Assembly: GCA_902464635.1 (NCBI GenBank)
Contig: CABQKC010000025.1
Span: 1 to 27,892, forward strand
DNA length: 27,892 bases
Origin: an uncultured Caryophanales bacterium
GTDB taxonomy: Bacteria; Bacillota_I; Bacilli_A; RFN20; CAG-826
Reading direction: 5' to 3'
Below, in pieces: positions 15,417 to 23,953 of the stretch; positions within the stretch are counted from its first letter, which is position 1; every line of letters starts with the position of its first letter. The position numbers and the translations under genes were made by a program. The notes beneath the pieces were generated by a model. It ran no database searches. It was not told the origin of the DNA and saw only the letters and a list, made by a program, of their open reading frames with translations.

Positions 15417-16369
15417 AAAAGAATACCAAGCTAACTCTTGTATTAGGGGCGTTATTTCTTTCTTCATGCTCTTTTACTAGATATAGTTATAAATCTAGTT
15501 CAAGCGAAGAAACCACAACAACTAATGTAGTTACAACGAAAACTGATACAGCCATTTCATCTAATGAAATCACTTCTAGCGAAGAATCTTCAACTGAATC
15601 GAGCATTGAATCAAGTGAATCTTCTAGCTCAAGCAAGTCTTCTAGTAACGTAGAATCTTCCATTGATTCTAACGAATCGACTTCTGCCTCTAGTGAGTCT
15701 TCTAGTAGCGAGGAATCTTCTATTGAATCATCTAGCCAATCTAGTTCATCTAAACCAGAAATTAATGAAGATGGTTATTATAGAATCGAACCAGTCCAGT
15801 CTAATGAACCTTTTTTCAATGTCTATAACCTAGATGGTTCCATAGAAAAGACAATAAAGAAATCAGTCGAATCAGATTCATCTACTTGGTATATAGATCC
15901 AATGGATGTGGCCTTATATTATCAAGCCTATAGGGAAACTCCGATTAATTATTGTTTTAATGATCGAGGGAAAGACGGTTCTACTAGCCAGGAACATTTT
16001 AAAAAATATGGAAAATATGCAAGGTTCTATTCTAAAGATTATTTTAGAACCGATGGATATATGCAATCTATCCCTACTCCCCATGAATATAGATATTTCG
16101 AAATAGATATATCTAACGGGAATGATGGATATTCCTATAAATCTAGAAAGACTAAACGTCTAGTTGTAGTTTATAATGGCCTTACTCAATATACGAATAA
16201 ATGTCCTGTAATATTTTATACGTCTAACCATTATTCTTCTTTCTTTGAAGTAACTAACTATGCAAGAAAATATAGTTCTAGTCCTTCTTTATCTTGGATT
16301 GGAAGTGAATTTGATGGAGAAAAAACTGGATTTGGGGATTATATAAAACCTCTAACCATATCAATATAA
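15413..16369 (+). CDS. Lipoprotein with Ser-rich stalk and barnase-like ribonuclease domain
   Basis: A 318-residue exported lipoprotein: signal peptide with lipobox LSSC (Cys19), a Ser/Glu stalk (about 27-113), then a C-terminal domain I read as a barnase-family (microbial RNase) fold. DVALYYQAYRETPINY (165-180) lines up with barnase VADYLQTYHKLPDNY. Further on, FEID (Glu230) matches barnase EADI (Glu73), RKTKRL (Arg245, Arg249) matches RNSDRI (Arg83, Arg87), and SNHYSSF (His273) matches TDHYQTF (His102). All catalytic positions are therefore filled, in order. The loop between Arg249 and His273 is longer than in barnase and a tail of about 38 residues follows. No barstar gene was seen. It is the third gene of the CNNM operon (4-bp overlap). 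The assignment is motif-based; I have no alignment score. Confidence 0.75.
   Translation: MKKNTKLTLVLGALFLSSCSFTRYSYKSSSSEETTTTNVVTTKTDTAISSNEITSSEESSTESSIESSESSSSSKSSSNVESSIDSNESTSASSESSSSEESSIESSSQSSSSKPEINEDGYYRIEPVQSNEPFFNVYNLDGSIEKTIKKSVESDSSTWYIDPMDVALYYQAYRETPINYCFNDRGKDGSTSQEHFKKYGKYARFYSKDYFRTDGYMQSIPTPHEYRYFEIDISNGNDGYSYKSRKTKRLVVVYNGLTQYTNKCPVIFYTSNHYSSFFEVTNYARKYSSSPSLSWIGSEFDGEKTGFGDYIKPLTISI
15491..15751 (+). repeat. Low-complexity Ser/Glu stalk coding region
   Basis: About 87 codons made mostly of TCT, TCA, AGC, AGT (Ser) and GAA or GAG (Glu), with recurring units like GAATCTTCTAGC and GAATCTTCTATTGAATC. It encodes a flexible stalk that holds the RNase-like domain away from the membrane. 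Such tracts can change length by slippage. Confidence 0.8.
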
Positions 16370-16402
16370 AAAGAGCTCCCAAGGGGTTAAGGAGCTCTTT
16401 AG
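16368..16402. terminator. Bidirectional terminator between the RNase lipoprotein and ABC ATPase genes
   Basis: AAAGAGCTCC (16370-16379) pairs with GGAGCTCTTT (16391-16400). The minus strand tail is TTTTTAT, strong for the ABC operon; the plus strand tail is shorter (TTTAG). The only feature in the 49-bp gap between the convergent genes. Confidence 0.85.
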
Positions 16403-16418
16403 ACAAAGGAGTTAATCC

Positions 16419-18065
16419 TTAAATCTTTAAACTACCAGAAGCGATAAGCTTGCCGCTTTTCCTATCGAAAAGAAGAATTTCCTTACCAATGATATCAAGT
16501 TTGGCTTTCGCGCCGATTTTATAATCGACTCCACCAAAGACAACACCAGTAAGCAAATAATCTCCAATCCTAATCTTGACTGTAGTTTCCATACCAGTTG
16601 GAAGGGCACTATAAATATCGCTTTCAATCTTGCCATCATCGTCTAGGGAAATGAATTCAGGCCTGACACCGATTATAAATGAATCAGGATCGACATCATG
16701 CATTTCGTCGCTCATCAAGGTGCCACTAACTTTAGCAATTGCAAAGTTAAATGGACGGTCGGCATTTACTTTTTCGACAAAATGCTTATTCTGTCTTTCT
16801 TGTTCTAATTTAGCTTTGTTGTCTTCGATTTCTTTGTCTCTTTCTTTCCTAAATTCATCAAGGTTGACATATGTATTAGGTTTAAAAGTAACATCTACAT
16901 CATCGAATATCCTAAGTTTAATATCGTCTTTGACTTGCTTTCCCTTGGCCTCGATAAAATTAATCGAAGGAGAACCGATAAAGTCTGCGACAAATAGATT
17001 ATTAGGATTCCTATAGACATCTAATGGGGCTTGGTATTGTTGAAGTACCCCATTATTGATTAAACAAATCTTAGTAGCCAAAGTCATGGCTTCTTGCTGG
17101 TCATGAGTAACATAGACGAAAGTCGAACCAGTCTCGACATGAAGGCGTTTTAATTCGCTTCTCATCTCTAACCTTAATTTGGCATCCAAGTTAGAAAGAG
17201 GTTCATCCATGAATATGACTTTTGGTCCAGGGGCCAAAGTACGTGCAATGGCAACTCTTTGTTGCTGTCCGCCAGATAATTCAGAAGGATATCTATCCAT
17301 GAATTCCCCGATATGGACAATACGGGCAACATGCCTTACACGAAGATCAATTTCTTCGCTATCGAGTTTTCTTACCTTCTTGCATACTTCTCCATCAAGA
17401 AGATATTCGCCAGCTTCATTTAATGTATATCCCTTGCTTTCAACTTTAGAGATAACTTGATTTATATTCTCTTCGTATTTAGCAATGGCAGCATCTGCAA
17501 CTTCTTTTCTCTCTTCCCCAGTTTTTTCTTCTAGGTGGAGATTAAATATTTCTTTAGCAGCAGACATCGAAACCTTAAATCCATCGATAATGAACAATAA
17601 GGCTTTATCTTTTTCAATCTTATGGTCCTTGTTATAGGCATAAGTTACGGATTTAACAACATCATCGCTTCTTTTTAAAGCGTTGATTATCGAATTGTAT
17701 TTAAGATAATCGCTAGAAATGACGCTCATCTCGCCCTTATATTCTTTTAAGCCGAAGGTGATGTTATTATAGACAGTCATATGTGGCCATAAGGCATAGT
17801 TTTGGAACAAGAAACCTACATGTCTATTTGAAGCAGGGACATTAATCCCTTCTTCTGAATCGAATACAGTTTCCCCTCCAATTTCAATATGGCCGGAAGT
17901 TGGGGTTTCTAGCCCTGCGATCATTCTTAATGTAGTAGTCTTACCACATCCAGAAGGGCCAAGTAAGGTAACGAAGGAATTATCTTCAATTACCATATCA
18001 AGATGATCGACGGCATAGAATCCGCCCCACTGTTTACATACATTTTTCAATACAATCTTAGGCAT
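16419..18065 (-). CDS. ABC importer ATPase (PotA/FbpC/AfuC-like) with a large insertion
   Basis: A 548-residue ATPase that drives the neighbouring permease. ATG 18065 is chosen: GGAGGT lies 7 nt upstream, and it starts 1 bp after the permease stop; a GTG at 18083 would sit inside the permease gene. Walker A GPSGCGKT is at 36-43, Q-loop Gln88, signature LSGGQ 263-267, Walker B FMDEP with Glu288 and the switch His321, so it should be active. Between the Q-loop and signature there are 174 residues where MalK/PotA relatives have about 50, so roughly 120 extra residues (about 108-240) sit in the helical domain that contacts the permease. A second, charged insertion (FRKERDKEIEDNKAKLEQER) lies in the C-terminal TOBE-like region. 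Substrate undetermined. Confidence 0.9.
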   Translation of the reverse strand: MPKIVLKNVCKQWGGFYAVDHLDMVIEDNSFVTLLGPSGCGKTTTLRMIAGLETPTSGHIEIGGETVFDSEEGINVPASNRHVGFLFQNYALWPHMTVYNNITFGLKEYKGEMSVISSDYLKYNSIINALKRSDDVVKSVTYAYNKDHKIEKDKALLFIIDGFKVSMSAAKEIFNLHLEEKTGEERKEVADAAIAKYEENINQVISKVESKGYTLNEAGEYLLDGEVCKKVRKLDSEEIDLRVRHVARIVHIGEFMDRYPSELSGGQQQRVAIARTLAPGPKVIFMDEPLSNLDAKLRLEMRSELKRLHVETGSTFVYVTHDQQEAMTLATKICLINNGVLQQYQAPLDVYRNPNNLFVADFIGSPSINFIEAKGKQVKDDIKLRIFDDVDVTFKPNTYVNLDEFRKERDKEIEDNKAKLEQERQNKHFVEKVNADRPFNFAIAKVSGTLMSDEMHDVDPDSFIIGVRPEFISLDDDGKIESDIYSALPTGMETTVKIRIGDYLLTGVVFGGVDYKIGAKAKLDIIGKEILLFDRKSGKLIASGSLKI

Positions 18066-18066
18066 A

Positions 18067-19932
18067 TTATTTACCTCCACCAATGCCTTTATCGATGCTA
18101 GCCCCAGTCAAGAGGTTAACTAAATAATTAACTAATAGGATTATAACTACAAGCAATAAGTTTGCTGCATTCTCCAATGCAGGAATTCCATCTGCATTAA
18201 GGAAGAACATGAATCTAGTAAGGACGATATCATCTGGTCCGATAAAGACGAATAATGATAATTCCCTCATACATGATATAAATGGAAGTAGATATCCAGA
18301 TATAAATGCACTCTTTTGGATTGGGAAGATAATGCGTGTCATTCTCTTCCACCATGGGATATGTTGTATTACTGCAGCTTCTTCTATTTCTCCAGATAGC
18401 TGCATCATTGCGTTTAGTGATGACCTAGAGGAGAAAGGAATGTATTTAATCGTACCGACAATAACGCAAGTCCATAAAGCTGGCCACCATAATGATCCGA
18501 CTGCTACTTTCATGGAAGTTGCAAGCAAGAAGAATACCAAGGACAAAGAAATCGATGGGATTAAATATGGGAAGAAAGCTAATCCATTAACGAAATTCGC
18601 AAATTTGGATTTCCTTTTCTTGCTGACTGCATAGCCAATTAATAAGCCAAAGGTACCAGCAAAAAGAGAACATAAGACAGATAGCAATAACGATCCACCT
18701 AGTGACCTCCATACCTTCTTTTCATAGAAGATACCATGCAAGTCATTTCTAATGACGTCTTTTGAAATCCAGGCTTCAGGAGTCAATCCAGAAGAATAGT
18801 CTCCTGGATTTGGAAGGAATGATTCAAGGCCGAAAGACACCATTGGACCAATGCAGAAGAAAGTAACAACGATGCAGAATATTGTCCCGATGACATATTT
18901 CCCTGCCTTGCCAAGGTTATGGACGGATGCTTGTCCGGATTTACCCGTGACGGTAGTAAATTGCTTTCTTGATCCAGTCTGGATTTGGTTCATGGTCAAG
19001 ATAATGACTCCAATTAGGATTAGGACAATAGACATAATTGCCCCTGCCCCACGTTGGTATCCTCCACTACCTTCAATACAATATTTCATCCAAGTAGCAA
19101 GTACTTCATAATTTATCGGCTTGCCTAAAGTAACTGGGACAGCATAGCTAGACATAGCCGAAGAGAATACTAGCAATATTGTTGATAATAAGGCTGGTTT
19201 TAAAATTGGGACTGTAACTTTGAGGAATACTTTCCACTTAGGGATATTAAGAATTGTGGCAGCTTCTTCTAGATTAGAATCCATATTACGTAATACGCCA
19301 CCAATGAGAATATAGGCAAATGGGGCATAATGTAATCCTAGAATGAGAGCAATCGGGAAAAAACCGTAAACAAACCATTGAGGGGCAGCTAGTCCAGTAA
19401 GAGCCTGGAATTCACCAACATACCCACCAGGGAAAGCGGTAGAGATAAAGAAATTCTTCCAGAATAAGGCAAGAGTCCATTGTGGCATGATATAAGGGAA
19501 AATGAATACTGCCGAGATGAATTTCTTGAACCTCATATTCGTTCTACAAATCAAATAGGCTGCTAACCCACCAAATATAATGGCAAAAGCACAAGTTAGT
19601 ACCGATATTAATAAGGAACGGAAGAAAGGTTTATAAAAGATGTTCCAAGAATATTGTTTTTGAAGTGCTAGTCCTGGCTGGAAATCCGCAAATACTTCAT
19701 AGAAATGGTAGAAAGTCCAATCACCACTTTCAGCATCTGGGACAAATTCGTTTGGCCCAACAGTCAAAGAAGTTTCAAAAACAGATAGAATTGGAGCAAT
19801 ATTTAGAATAAGCAATACGATAGCAAAAACAACTAAGATGGTATTGGCAGGAACGCCAAAAAAGGTAAGTCCTTTCCTAAGATCCCTCTTAACTACTTTT
19901 GTAAACGATGGCTTGTTTACGCTGTTTTCCAT
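18067..19932 (-). CDS. ABC importer fused double permease (FbpB/ThiP/AfuB-like)
   Basis: A 621-residue inner-membrane protein with two permease halves in one chain. Each half has about six membrane segments and an EAA loop that docks the ATPase: EEAATILNIPKWKVFLKV (about 222-239) and EEAAVIQHIPWWKRM (about 517-531). This fused layout is typical of the ferric-iron/thiamine/hexose-phosphate importer group (COG1178-like). ATG 19932 has GGAG 6 nt upstream; a TTG at 19944 also lies in frame but overlaps the ribosome-binding site. It follows the binding-protein gene with a terminator-like hairpin in the gap, so less permease than binding protein should be made, and it is immediately followed by the ATPase gene. 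Confidence 0.92.
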   Translation of the reverse strand: MENSVNKPSFTKVVKRDLRKGLTFFGVPANTILVVFAIVLLILNIAPILSVFETSLTVGPNEFVPDAESGDWTFYHFYEVFADFQPGLALQKQYSWNIFYKPFFRSLLISVLTCAFAIIFGGLAAYLICRTNMRFKKFISAVFIFPYIMPQWTLALFWKNFFISTAFPGGYVGEFQALTGLAAPQWFVYGFFPIALILGLHYAPFAYILIGGVLRNMDSNLEEAATILNIPKWKVFLKVTVPILKPALLSTILLVFSSAMSSYAVPVTLGKPINYEVLATWMKYCIEGSGGYQRGAGAIMSIVLILIGVIILTMNQIQTGSRKQFTTVTGKSGQASVHNLGKAGKYVIGTIFCIVVTFFCIGPMVSFGLESFLPNPGDYSSGLTPEAWISKDVIRNDLHGIFYEKKVWRSLGGSLLLSVLCSLFAGTFGLLIGYAVSKKRKSKFANFVNGLAFFPYLIPSISLSLVFFLLATSMKVAVGSLWWPALWTCVIVGTIKYIPFSSRSSLNAMMQLSGEIEEAAVIQHIPWWKRMTRIIFPIQKSAFISGYLLPFISCMRELSLFVFIGPDDIVLTRFMFFLNADGIPALENAANLLLVVIILLVNYLVNLLTGASIDKGIGGGK

Positions 19933-19942
19933 AATCTTCTCC

Positions 19943-19978
19943 AAAAAAGAAGGGGAATAGAAACTATCTACTCCCCTT
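19943..19978 (-). terminator. Intercistronic terminator/attenuator between binding protein and permease
   Basis: On the minus strand AAGGGGA...TAGA pairs with TCTA...TCCCCTT (plus-strand arms 19950-19961 and 19967-19978), and six T follow (plus A 19943-19948). It lies right before the permease ribosome-binding site. Partial termination here would give the excess of binding protein common in ABC importers. Confidence 0.75.
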
Positions 19979-19991
19979 TTAACAAATACTA

Positions 19992-21329
19992 TTATTTAGC
20001 GGCAATAGCCCTGGTAATGAAGGCCATGACGGAATTGTATTTAGTCTTAATGTAAGATGGGGTTTCAATGACGGCGGCACCCTTAGATGCATCATTCCAC
20101 CAATCAGAGGTTGGGTCATTTAAGCATGGGAACTTATTGACTCCATCGACATATCCATTCTTTGTCCTATCTTTATTGATAGATGGCATGGTTGGATAAT
20201 CCCCTACATCCCCTGCCCAGACGCTATATCCGGTTTCGGTTGTAGAAAGAAGATTGATGAAAGCACATGTAGCATATGGATATTTGGCATTTGGCATGAC
20301 AGTTGGATAATGTTTATACATGAATCCGCCAAATCCTTTCATTGAAGAAGCACCCTTAGTAGCACCGTTATCATTATCAGAACCTAAGGCACCGATAACT
20401 AAATTGGCTTTGGTGATAGCTTCACTTTCCTTGACGTTTTGGATCTTGGAATAGACAATCCAGCCAATATCGCCAGGAGTTTGGGCTAATTTGTTGACGG
20501 CTTTGCCATCATCATCATGGAATACGGCATTCTCAATGAACTTATCAATGAAGGCATAGGCATATTTTTGCTTTTCGCCATAGCTAGCATAAGTAGAGAA
20601 GTCAATATTCTTATTGTCATTAGAAGCATCTTCGTAGGCTGCTTTTAATTTATCGCATTCTTCATCGCTAGTAAGCATGATTAACCAGTCCATGTTGACG
20701 TTTTCATTACGTGGGTCCATGGTATCTAGCTTACCTTTATATTTAGAGGCAGTGACATCCCAGACATTATCAATGACTGTATCGCCATTTTTATTATTGG
20801 CCATCCAGGTCTTGAAGTTATATTGAAGGGCGAATGGATTTCCATCACGTTCGATATTGACTCCAGTTGCTTCTTTCCATTCTTTTGGAATGTAGTTAAC
20901 AAATGTATCTAGGTTCTTTCCTAATTGATAACCATCTTGGAGAATGGCACCGGAATATCCATCTTTGACGTTATTTTCGATTTCGGCCAACAAGGTAGTA
21001 TAGATCTTGCCATCGACTGTAGAAGAATATTCAAGTGGGCTAGTGATACCTGGATTATGCTTTTGAAGTTCGGCAATAAAGGCATTTTTAGCAGCATCTT
21101 TGCCACCACGGCTAGTGGTAGCTAGGAATTTAAGCTTTCCAGAGGTACCAAGTTCATCGGCCGCCTTCTTGAATAGCTCGTCACGAGTCAATGTCATGGC
21201 GTCTTCAACAGCTAATTCGACGGTTGTCTTTTCTCCATCGCTTTTAGCTGGTTTGTCTTGCCCGCAAGAAGCAAGAACGGTTAAGGATGAAATAGTTAAT
21301 GCAAATAACATTAAATTCTTCTTTTTCAT
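19992..21329 (-). CDS. ABC importer solute-binding lipoprotein (AfuA/FbpA-like)
   Basis: A 445-residue extracellular binding protein: signal peptide with lipobox LASC (Cys22), a charged linker, then a periplasmic-binding-protein fold. Segments such as DGYSGAILQDGYQLGKNL (about 143-160) and the C-terminal part (GFGGFMYKHYP, YATCAFINLL, VWAGDVGDYPTMP) resemble the AfuA/FbpA group. That group includes ferric-iron binders and hexose-phosphate binders, so the ligand cannot be told from sequence; the cre-like operator in its promoter points toward a carbon source. AAGGAGG precedes the ATG. It is the first gene of the importer operon, which lies behind the two-component system on the same strand. 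Confidence 0.87.
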   Translation of the reverse strand: MKKKNLMLFALTISSLTVLASCGQDKPAKSDGEKTTVELAVEDAMTLTRDELFKKAADELGTSGKLKFLATTSRGGKDAAKNAFIAELQKHNPGITSPLEYSSTVDGKIYTTLLAEIENNVKDGYSGAILQDGYQLGKNLDTFVNYIPKEWKEATGVNIERDGNPFALQYNFKTWMANNKNGDTVIDNVWDVTASKYKGKLDTMDPRNENVNMDWLIMLTSDEECDKLKAAYEDASNDNKNIDFSTYASYGEKQKYAYAFIDKFIENAVFHDDDGKAVNKLAQTPGDIGWIVYSKIQNVKESEAITKANLVIGALGSDNDNGATKGASSMKGFGGFMYKHYPTVMPNAKYPYATCAFINLLSTTETGYSVWAGDVGDYPTMPSINKDRTKNGYVDGVNKFPCLNDPTSDWWNDASKGAAVIETPSYIKTKYNSVMAFITRAIAAK

Positions 21330-21365
21330 ATATCCTCCTTTTGGATATGAATTTTTGTTGACTTA

Positions 21366-21388
21366 ATTATAGTTTGGAAGCGGTTACA
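21366..21388 (-). promoter_or_regulatory. Promoter with cre-like operator for the ABC importer
   Basis: TATAAT is present on the minus strand (plus 21366-21371), 37 bp before the start codon. Just upstream is TGTAACCGCTTCCA (minus strand; plus 21375-21388), which matches the CcpA/LacI-type cre consensus TGWAANCGNTNWCA at 13 of 14 positions. Because it lies between -10 and -35, binding should repress. No good -35 box is present. Confidence 0.6.
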
Positions 21389-21446
21389 AATTAAAGAGAA
21401 AATTACTTTTTGCTTACATTTATATTATTTTATTTCGATTAAATCT

Positions 21447-23147
21447 TTATTTTATGTCGTTATCTTTGCTTTCAAAGTAACAGGTGAATTTAGTACCGAC
21501 ACATAGAGTAGATGTTACATCTAGAGAATATCCATAATAGGAGGCAACATATTTGGCAATTGATAATCCTAACCCAGTTCCGCCGTCTTTCCTACTTCTA
21601 GCCTTATCGACCCTATAGAACCTTTCAAATATACGTGAAAGGTTTTCTTTGCTGATACCAATCCCGTTATCTTCTATCGCTACATAATTCTCTTTTTTAT
21701 CGGCCTTAATTGATATACGTCCCCCTTCTTTATTATATTTGACCGCATTATCAATCAGATTTAAGAAAAGGTCCTGGAAATCCATTTCGTTCATCTTTAT
21801 TTCCATATCGGCAGGTATATCTATATCGACTTCTAAATCTTTTTTCTCTATTTGAAGCCTAATGGACTCGACTAAATCTTTTATTCCTTTTTCTAGATTA
21901 ATCCTACCTATTGTCCTTAACTGGTTGTTCTCAATTGAAGACAATCTAAGCAAATTAAAAACAATCTTGCTCATACGCTTGGCTTCTTTTTCAATTTTAT
22001 TAGATGTATCTATTACTTCATTTTTATCTTCGATTAATCCTTCTGAAATAAGCTGCGAATATCCTAAGATGGATGTAATCGGGGATTTAAGTTCATGGCT
22101 AGCATTCGCGACGAAATCCTTTTTCATCTTATCCGCGTTATATTCTTCAGTTACATCAATTAAAATAGAAGCCACGCTAGGATAGTTATCTTCTTTCTTT
22201 ACCTTTTCAAATTCTAGGGGGGCAACTTCTATTTTATAGATCCTAGAACCAATCTGTTCAAAAAATATCGACTTAATCCTAGTCTTATTGACTGTCGACA
22301 TCTCTTTAACAGTTTTAGGAGCTATATCTAATAGGCGTAAATCCCTATCCTTATAATCACTAGATAAAGAAAATATATCTATTGCTTTCTTATTCAAGGA
22401 AATAATCTCATTCTTATTATTTAAGACTACTAACCCTTGGGAAAAAGAATCGAGGACGAATTGGTTTTCCTTTGCCTCTTGCTTGGCTTTTGAAAGAAGG
22501 TAATCGACTTGACGTCTAGAATCACGAAGCGACCTAACATAGAATTCAGTCGAATCCTCATATTCAAGCAAAGGTTCTTCGTCTGCTAATTTACGTAATT
22601 TCTTGACTTGGATTTGAAGCAAATTGAATTCTTTCTTCTTCTTTTTGATATAGAAATATGCAAACGTTGCATCTAATCCAAATAATAAGGCTGATCCAAT
22701 TGAGCAAAAATACAAAGAAAAAGGAACAACAAAATCTACCTTCTTTCCAAAGATAACATAAATATCATTCGTGGCAGAGAAATATGTTTCGTAGAAATAC
22801 TCCCCTTTTTCTTCTTTTTGATAATACGGGTGCCCTACTTTTGCAAATAATTCATAACGGGAATAAGTTTTATCGTATTTATTAGATGAATCAAAAAATG
22901 GTTTCTCTTCATCTTTATTAAATAGATATAACCGGTACAAAGGAGAATCATTATATTGATATTTGACTTCCTTTATTTCGTTTCTATCCCTAATTGAAGA
23001 AAAAACATCATTGCCAAGATAAGAAACTTCATTCTCGAAATTATGTTTTGAAGTCAAATAAAAAGTAAGTGTCCCGATTAAAAAGGGCAAGAAAGAAAGG
23101 CAAAATACGCCTAATTCGAATCTATATTTCTTTTTTGAATTAGACAT
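21447..23147 (-). CDS. PhoR-like sensor histidine kinase
   Basis: A 566-residue membrane kinase. Membrane segments lie at about 12-32 and 140-167, enclosing an extracytoplasmic sensor of about 105 residues that is rich in Tyr and Lys. A PAS-like domain follows (about 228-335, FVLDSFSQGLVVLNNKNEII), then HisKA with His351 in NASHELKSPIT, and the ATPase domain with the N-box NLIDNAVKYN (463-472), DNGIGI (493-498) and GGTGLGLS (522-529). These are the usual parts of an active kinase in the PhoR/WalK-like group. No HAMP domain is obvious. It overlaps the response-regulator gene by 8 bp. No terminator is seen before the ABC importer promoter, so readthrough into the importer is possible. The signal sensed is unknown. 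Confidence 0.92.
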   Translation of the reverse strand: MSNSKKKYRFELGVFCLSFLPFLIGTLTFYLTSKHNFENEVSYLGNDVFSSIRDRNEIKEVKYQYNDSPLYRLYLFNKDEEKPFFDSSNKYDKTYSRYELFAKVGHPYYQKEEKGEYFYETYFSATNDIYVIFGKKVDFVVPFSLYFCSIGSALLFGLDATFAYFYIKKKKKEFNLLQIQVKKLRKLADEEPLLEYEDSTEFYVRSLRDSRRQVDYLLSKAKQEAKENQFVLDSFSQGLVVLNNKNEIISLNKKAIDIFSLSSDYKDRDLRLLDIAPKTVKEMSTVNKTRIKSIFFEQIGSRIYKIEVAPLEFEKVKKEDNYPSVASILIDVTEEYNADKMKKDFVANASHELKSPITSILGYSQLISEGLIEDKNEVIDTSNKIEKEAKRMSKIVFNLLRLSSIENNQLRTIGRINLEKGIKDLVESIRLQIEKKDLEVDIDIPADMEIKMNEMDFQDLFLNLIDNAVKYNKEGGRISIKADKKENYVAIEDNGIGISKENLSRIFERFYRVDKARSRKDGGTGLGLSIAKYVASYYGYSLDVTSTLCVGTKFTCYFESKDNDIK

Positions 23148-23799
23148 CTAATCTATAACCTACCCCATATACTGAAGATAATCTTCCATCTATCTTGCCT
23201 TTTAGATGCTTTATATGCATATCTAAGGCACGGCTAGATTTGCCTAAACTAGATTTGCCCCTAAAGGAAAATTCAAGTTTCTCCCTAGATTTAGCTTCTC
23301 CTTTAGCCTCGATTAAATCTAGGTATATTAGATATTCAGATGGAGTCAAATCCAATATATGTCCATTATATTTAGCAATACCTTTATCAATAATTACTTC
23401 AAATGGGCCATATTTAGCTATATTGGAATTTTCTTTAACTCTACGTAGCTGTGCTTTTACTCTTGACACTAATTCTTTTATATCAAAAGGCTTAGGGAGG
23501 TAATCATCTGCCCCAAGATCTAATAATTCGACTTTATCGGAAATCTCAGATTTAGCAGACACCACTATAACCCTAGTCCTTTTATGATTCTTAATAGATT
23601 CAAGTACTTCTTTTCCTTGCATCTTTGGTAACATCAAATCTAGAAGCAATAAATCGCATGGCTTCTTTCTAAATGCTTCCAAAAATGCTTCTCCAGTAGA
23701 AAAAGCAACTACATCTAGCCCATTTTTAGACAAGGCTATTTTGATGATAGAAGAAATATCCTCATCATCCTCAAGGGAATATATTAGGTAATTTGACAT
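23140..23799 (-). CDS. OmpR/PhoB-family response regulator
   Basis: A 219-residue regulator paired with the kinase downstream. The receiver domain has the acidic pair Asp11-Asp12, the phospho-acceptor Asp54 in LLLDLMLPKM, Ser81 and Lys103 in YLPKPF. The C-terminal winged helix (about 125-219) ends with MHIKHLKGKIDG and VYGVGYRLDV, the standard OmpR-type DNA-contact and hairpin segments. No Shine-Dalgarno sequence precedes the ATG; a TAGAAT box lies 6 nt upstream of it on the minus strand. The upstream gap to groEL (23800-23953) is AT-rich and otherwise holds only the groEL terminator. Probable targets include genes for envelope or phosphate control, but none can be named. Confidence 0.92.
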   Translation of the reverse strand: MSNYLIYSLEDDEDISSIIKIALSKNGLDVVAFSTGEAFLEAFRKKPCDLLLLDLMLPKMQGKEVLESIKNHKRTRVIVVSAKSEISDKVELLDLGADDYLPKPFDIKELVSRVKAQLRRVKENSNIAKYGPFEVIIDKGIAKYNGHILDLTPSEYLIYLDLIEAKGEAKSREKLEFSFRGKSSLGKSSRALDMHIKHLKGKIDGRLSSVYGVGYRLDV

Positions 23800-23903
23800 G
23801 TATATATTCTAAAACAAAAAATATATCCATGGTTAATTAATTTACATTTTATATAAATAATTGCGTATCTATCGCATCTTTTTAATTAGATTTACTTACA
23901 ATC

Positions 23904-23934
23904 AAAAAGACCCCCTAGATTATTCTAGAGGGCC
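23904..23934 (-). terminator. Terminator of groES-groEL
   Basis: Minus strand: GGCCCTCTAGA, loop ATAA, TCTAGGGGGTC, then TTTTT (plus A 23904-23908). One A-C mismatch in the stem. Begins about 20 bp after the groEL stop. Confidence 0.85.
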
Positions 23935-23953
23935 TAAAAGGGTAAACTATTTA

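Noticed and set aside
15491..15751. CRISPR-like or tandem-repeat array
   Set aside because: The repetition is Ser/Glu codon bias inside a coding frame, without constant repeat length or spacers.
12963..16369. UGA read as tryptophan, as in some Mollicutes
   Set aside because: TGG codes for Trp throughout and TGA ends the second CNNM gene at the expected family length.
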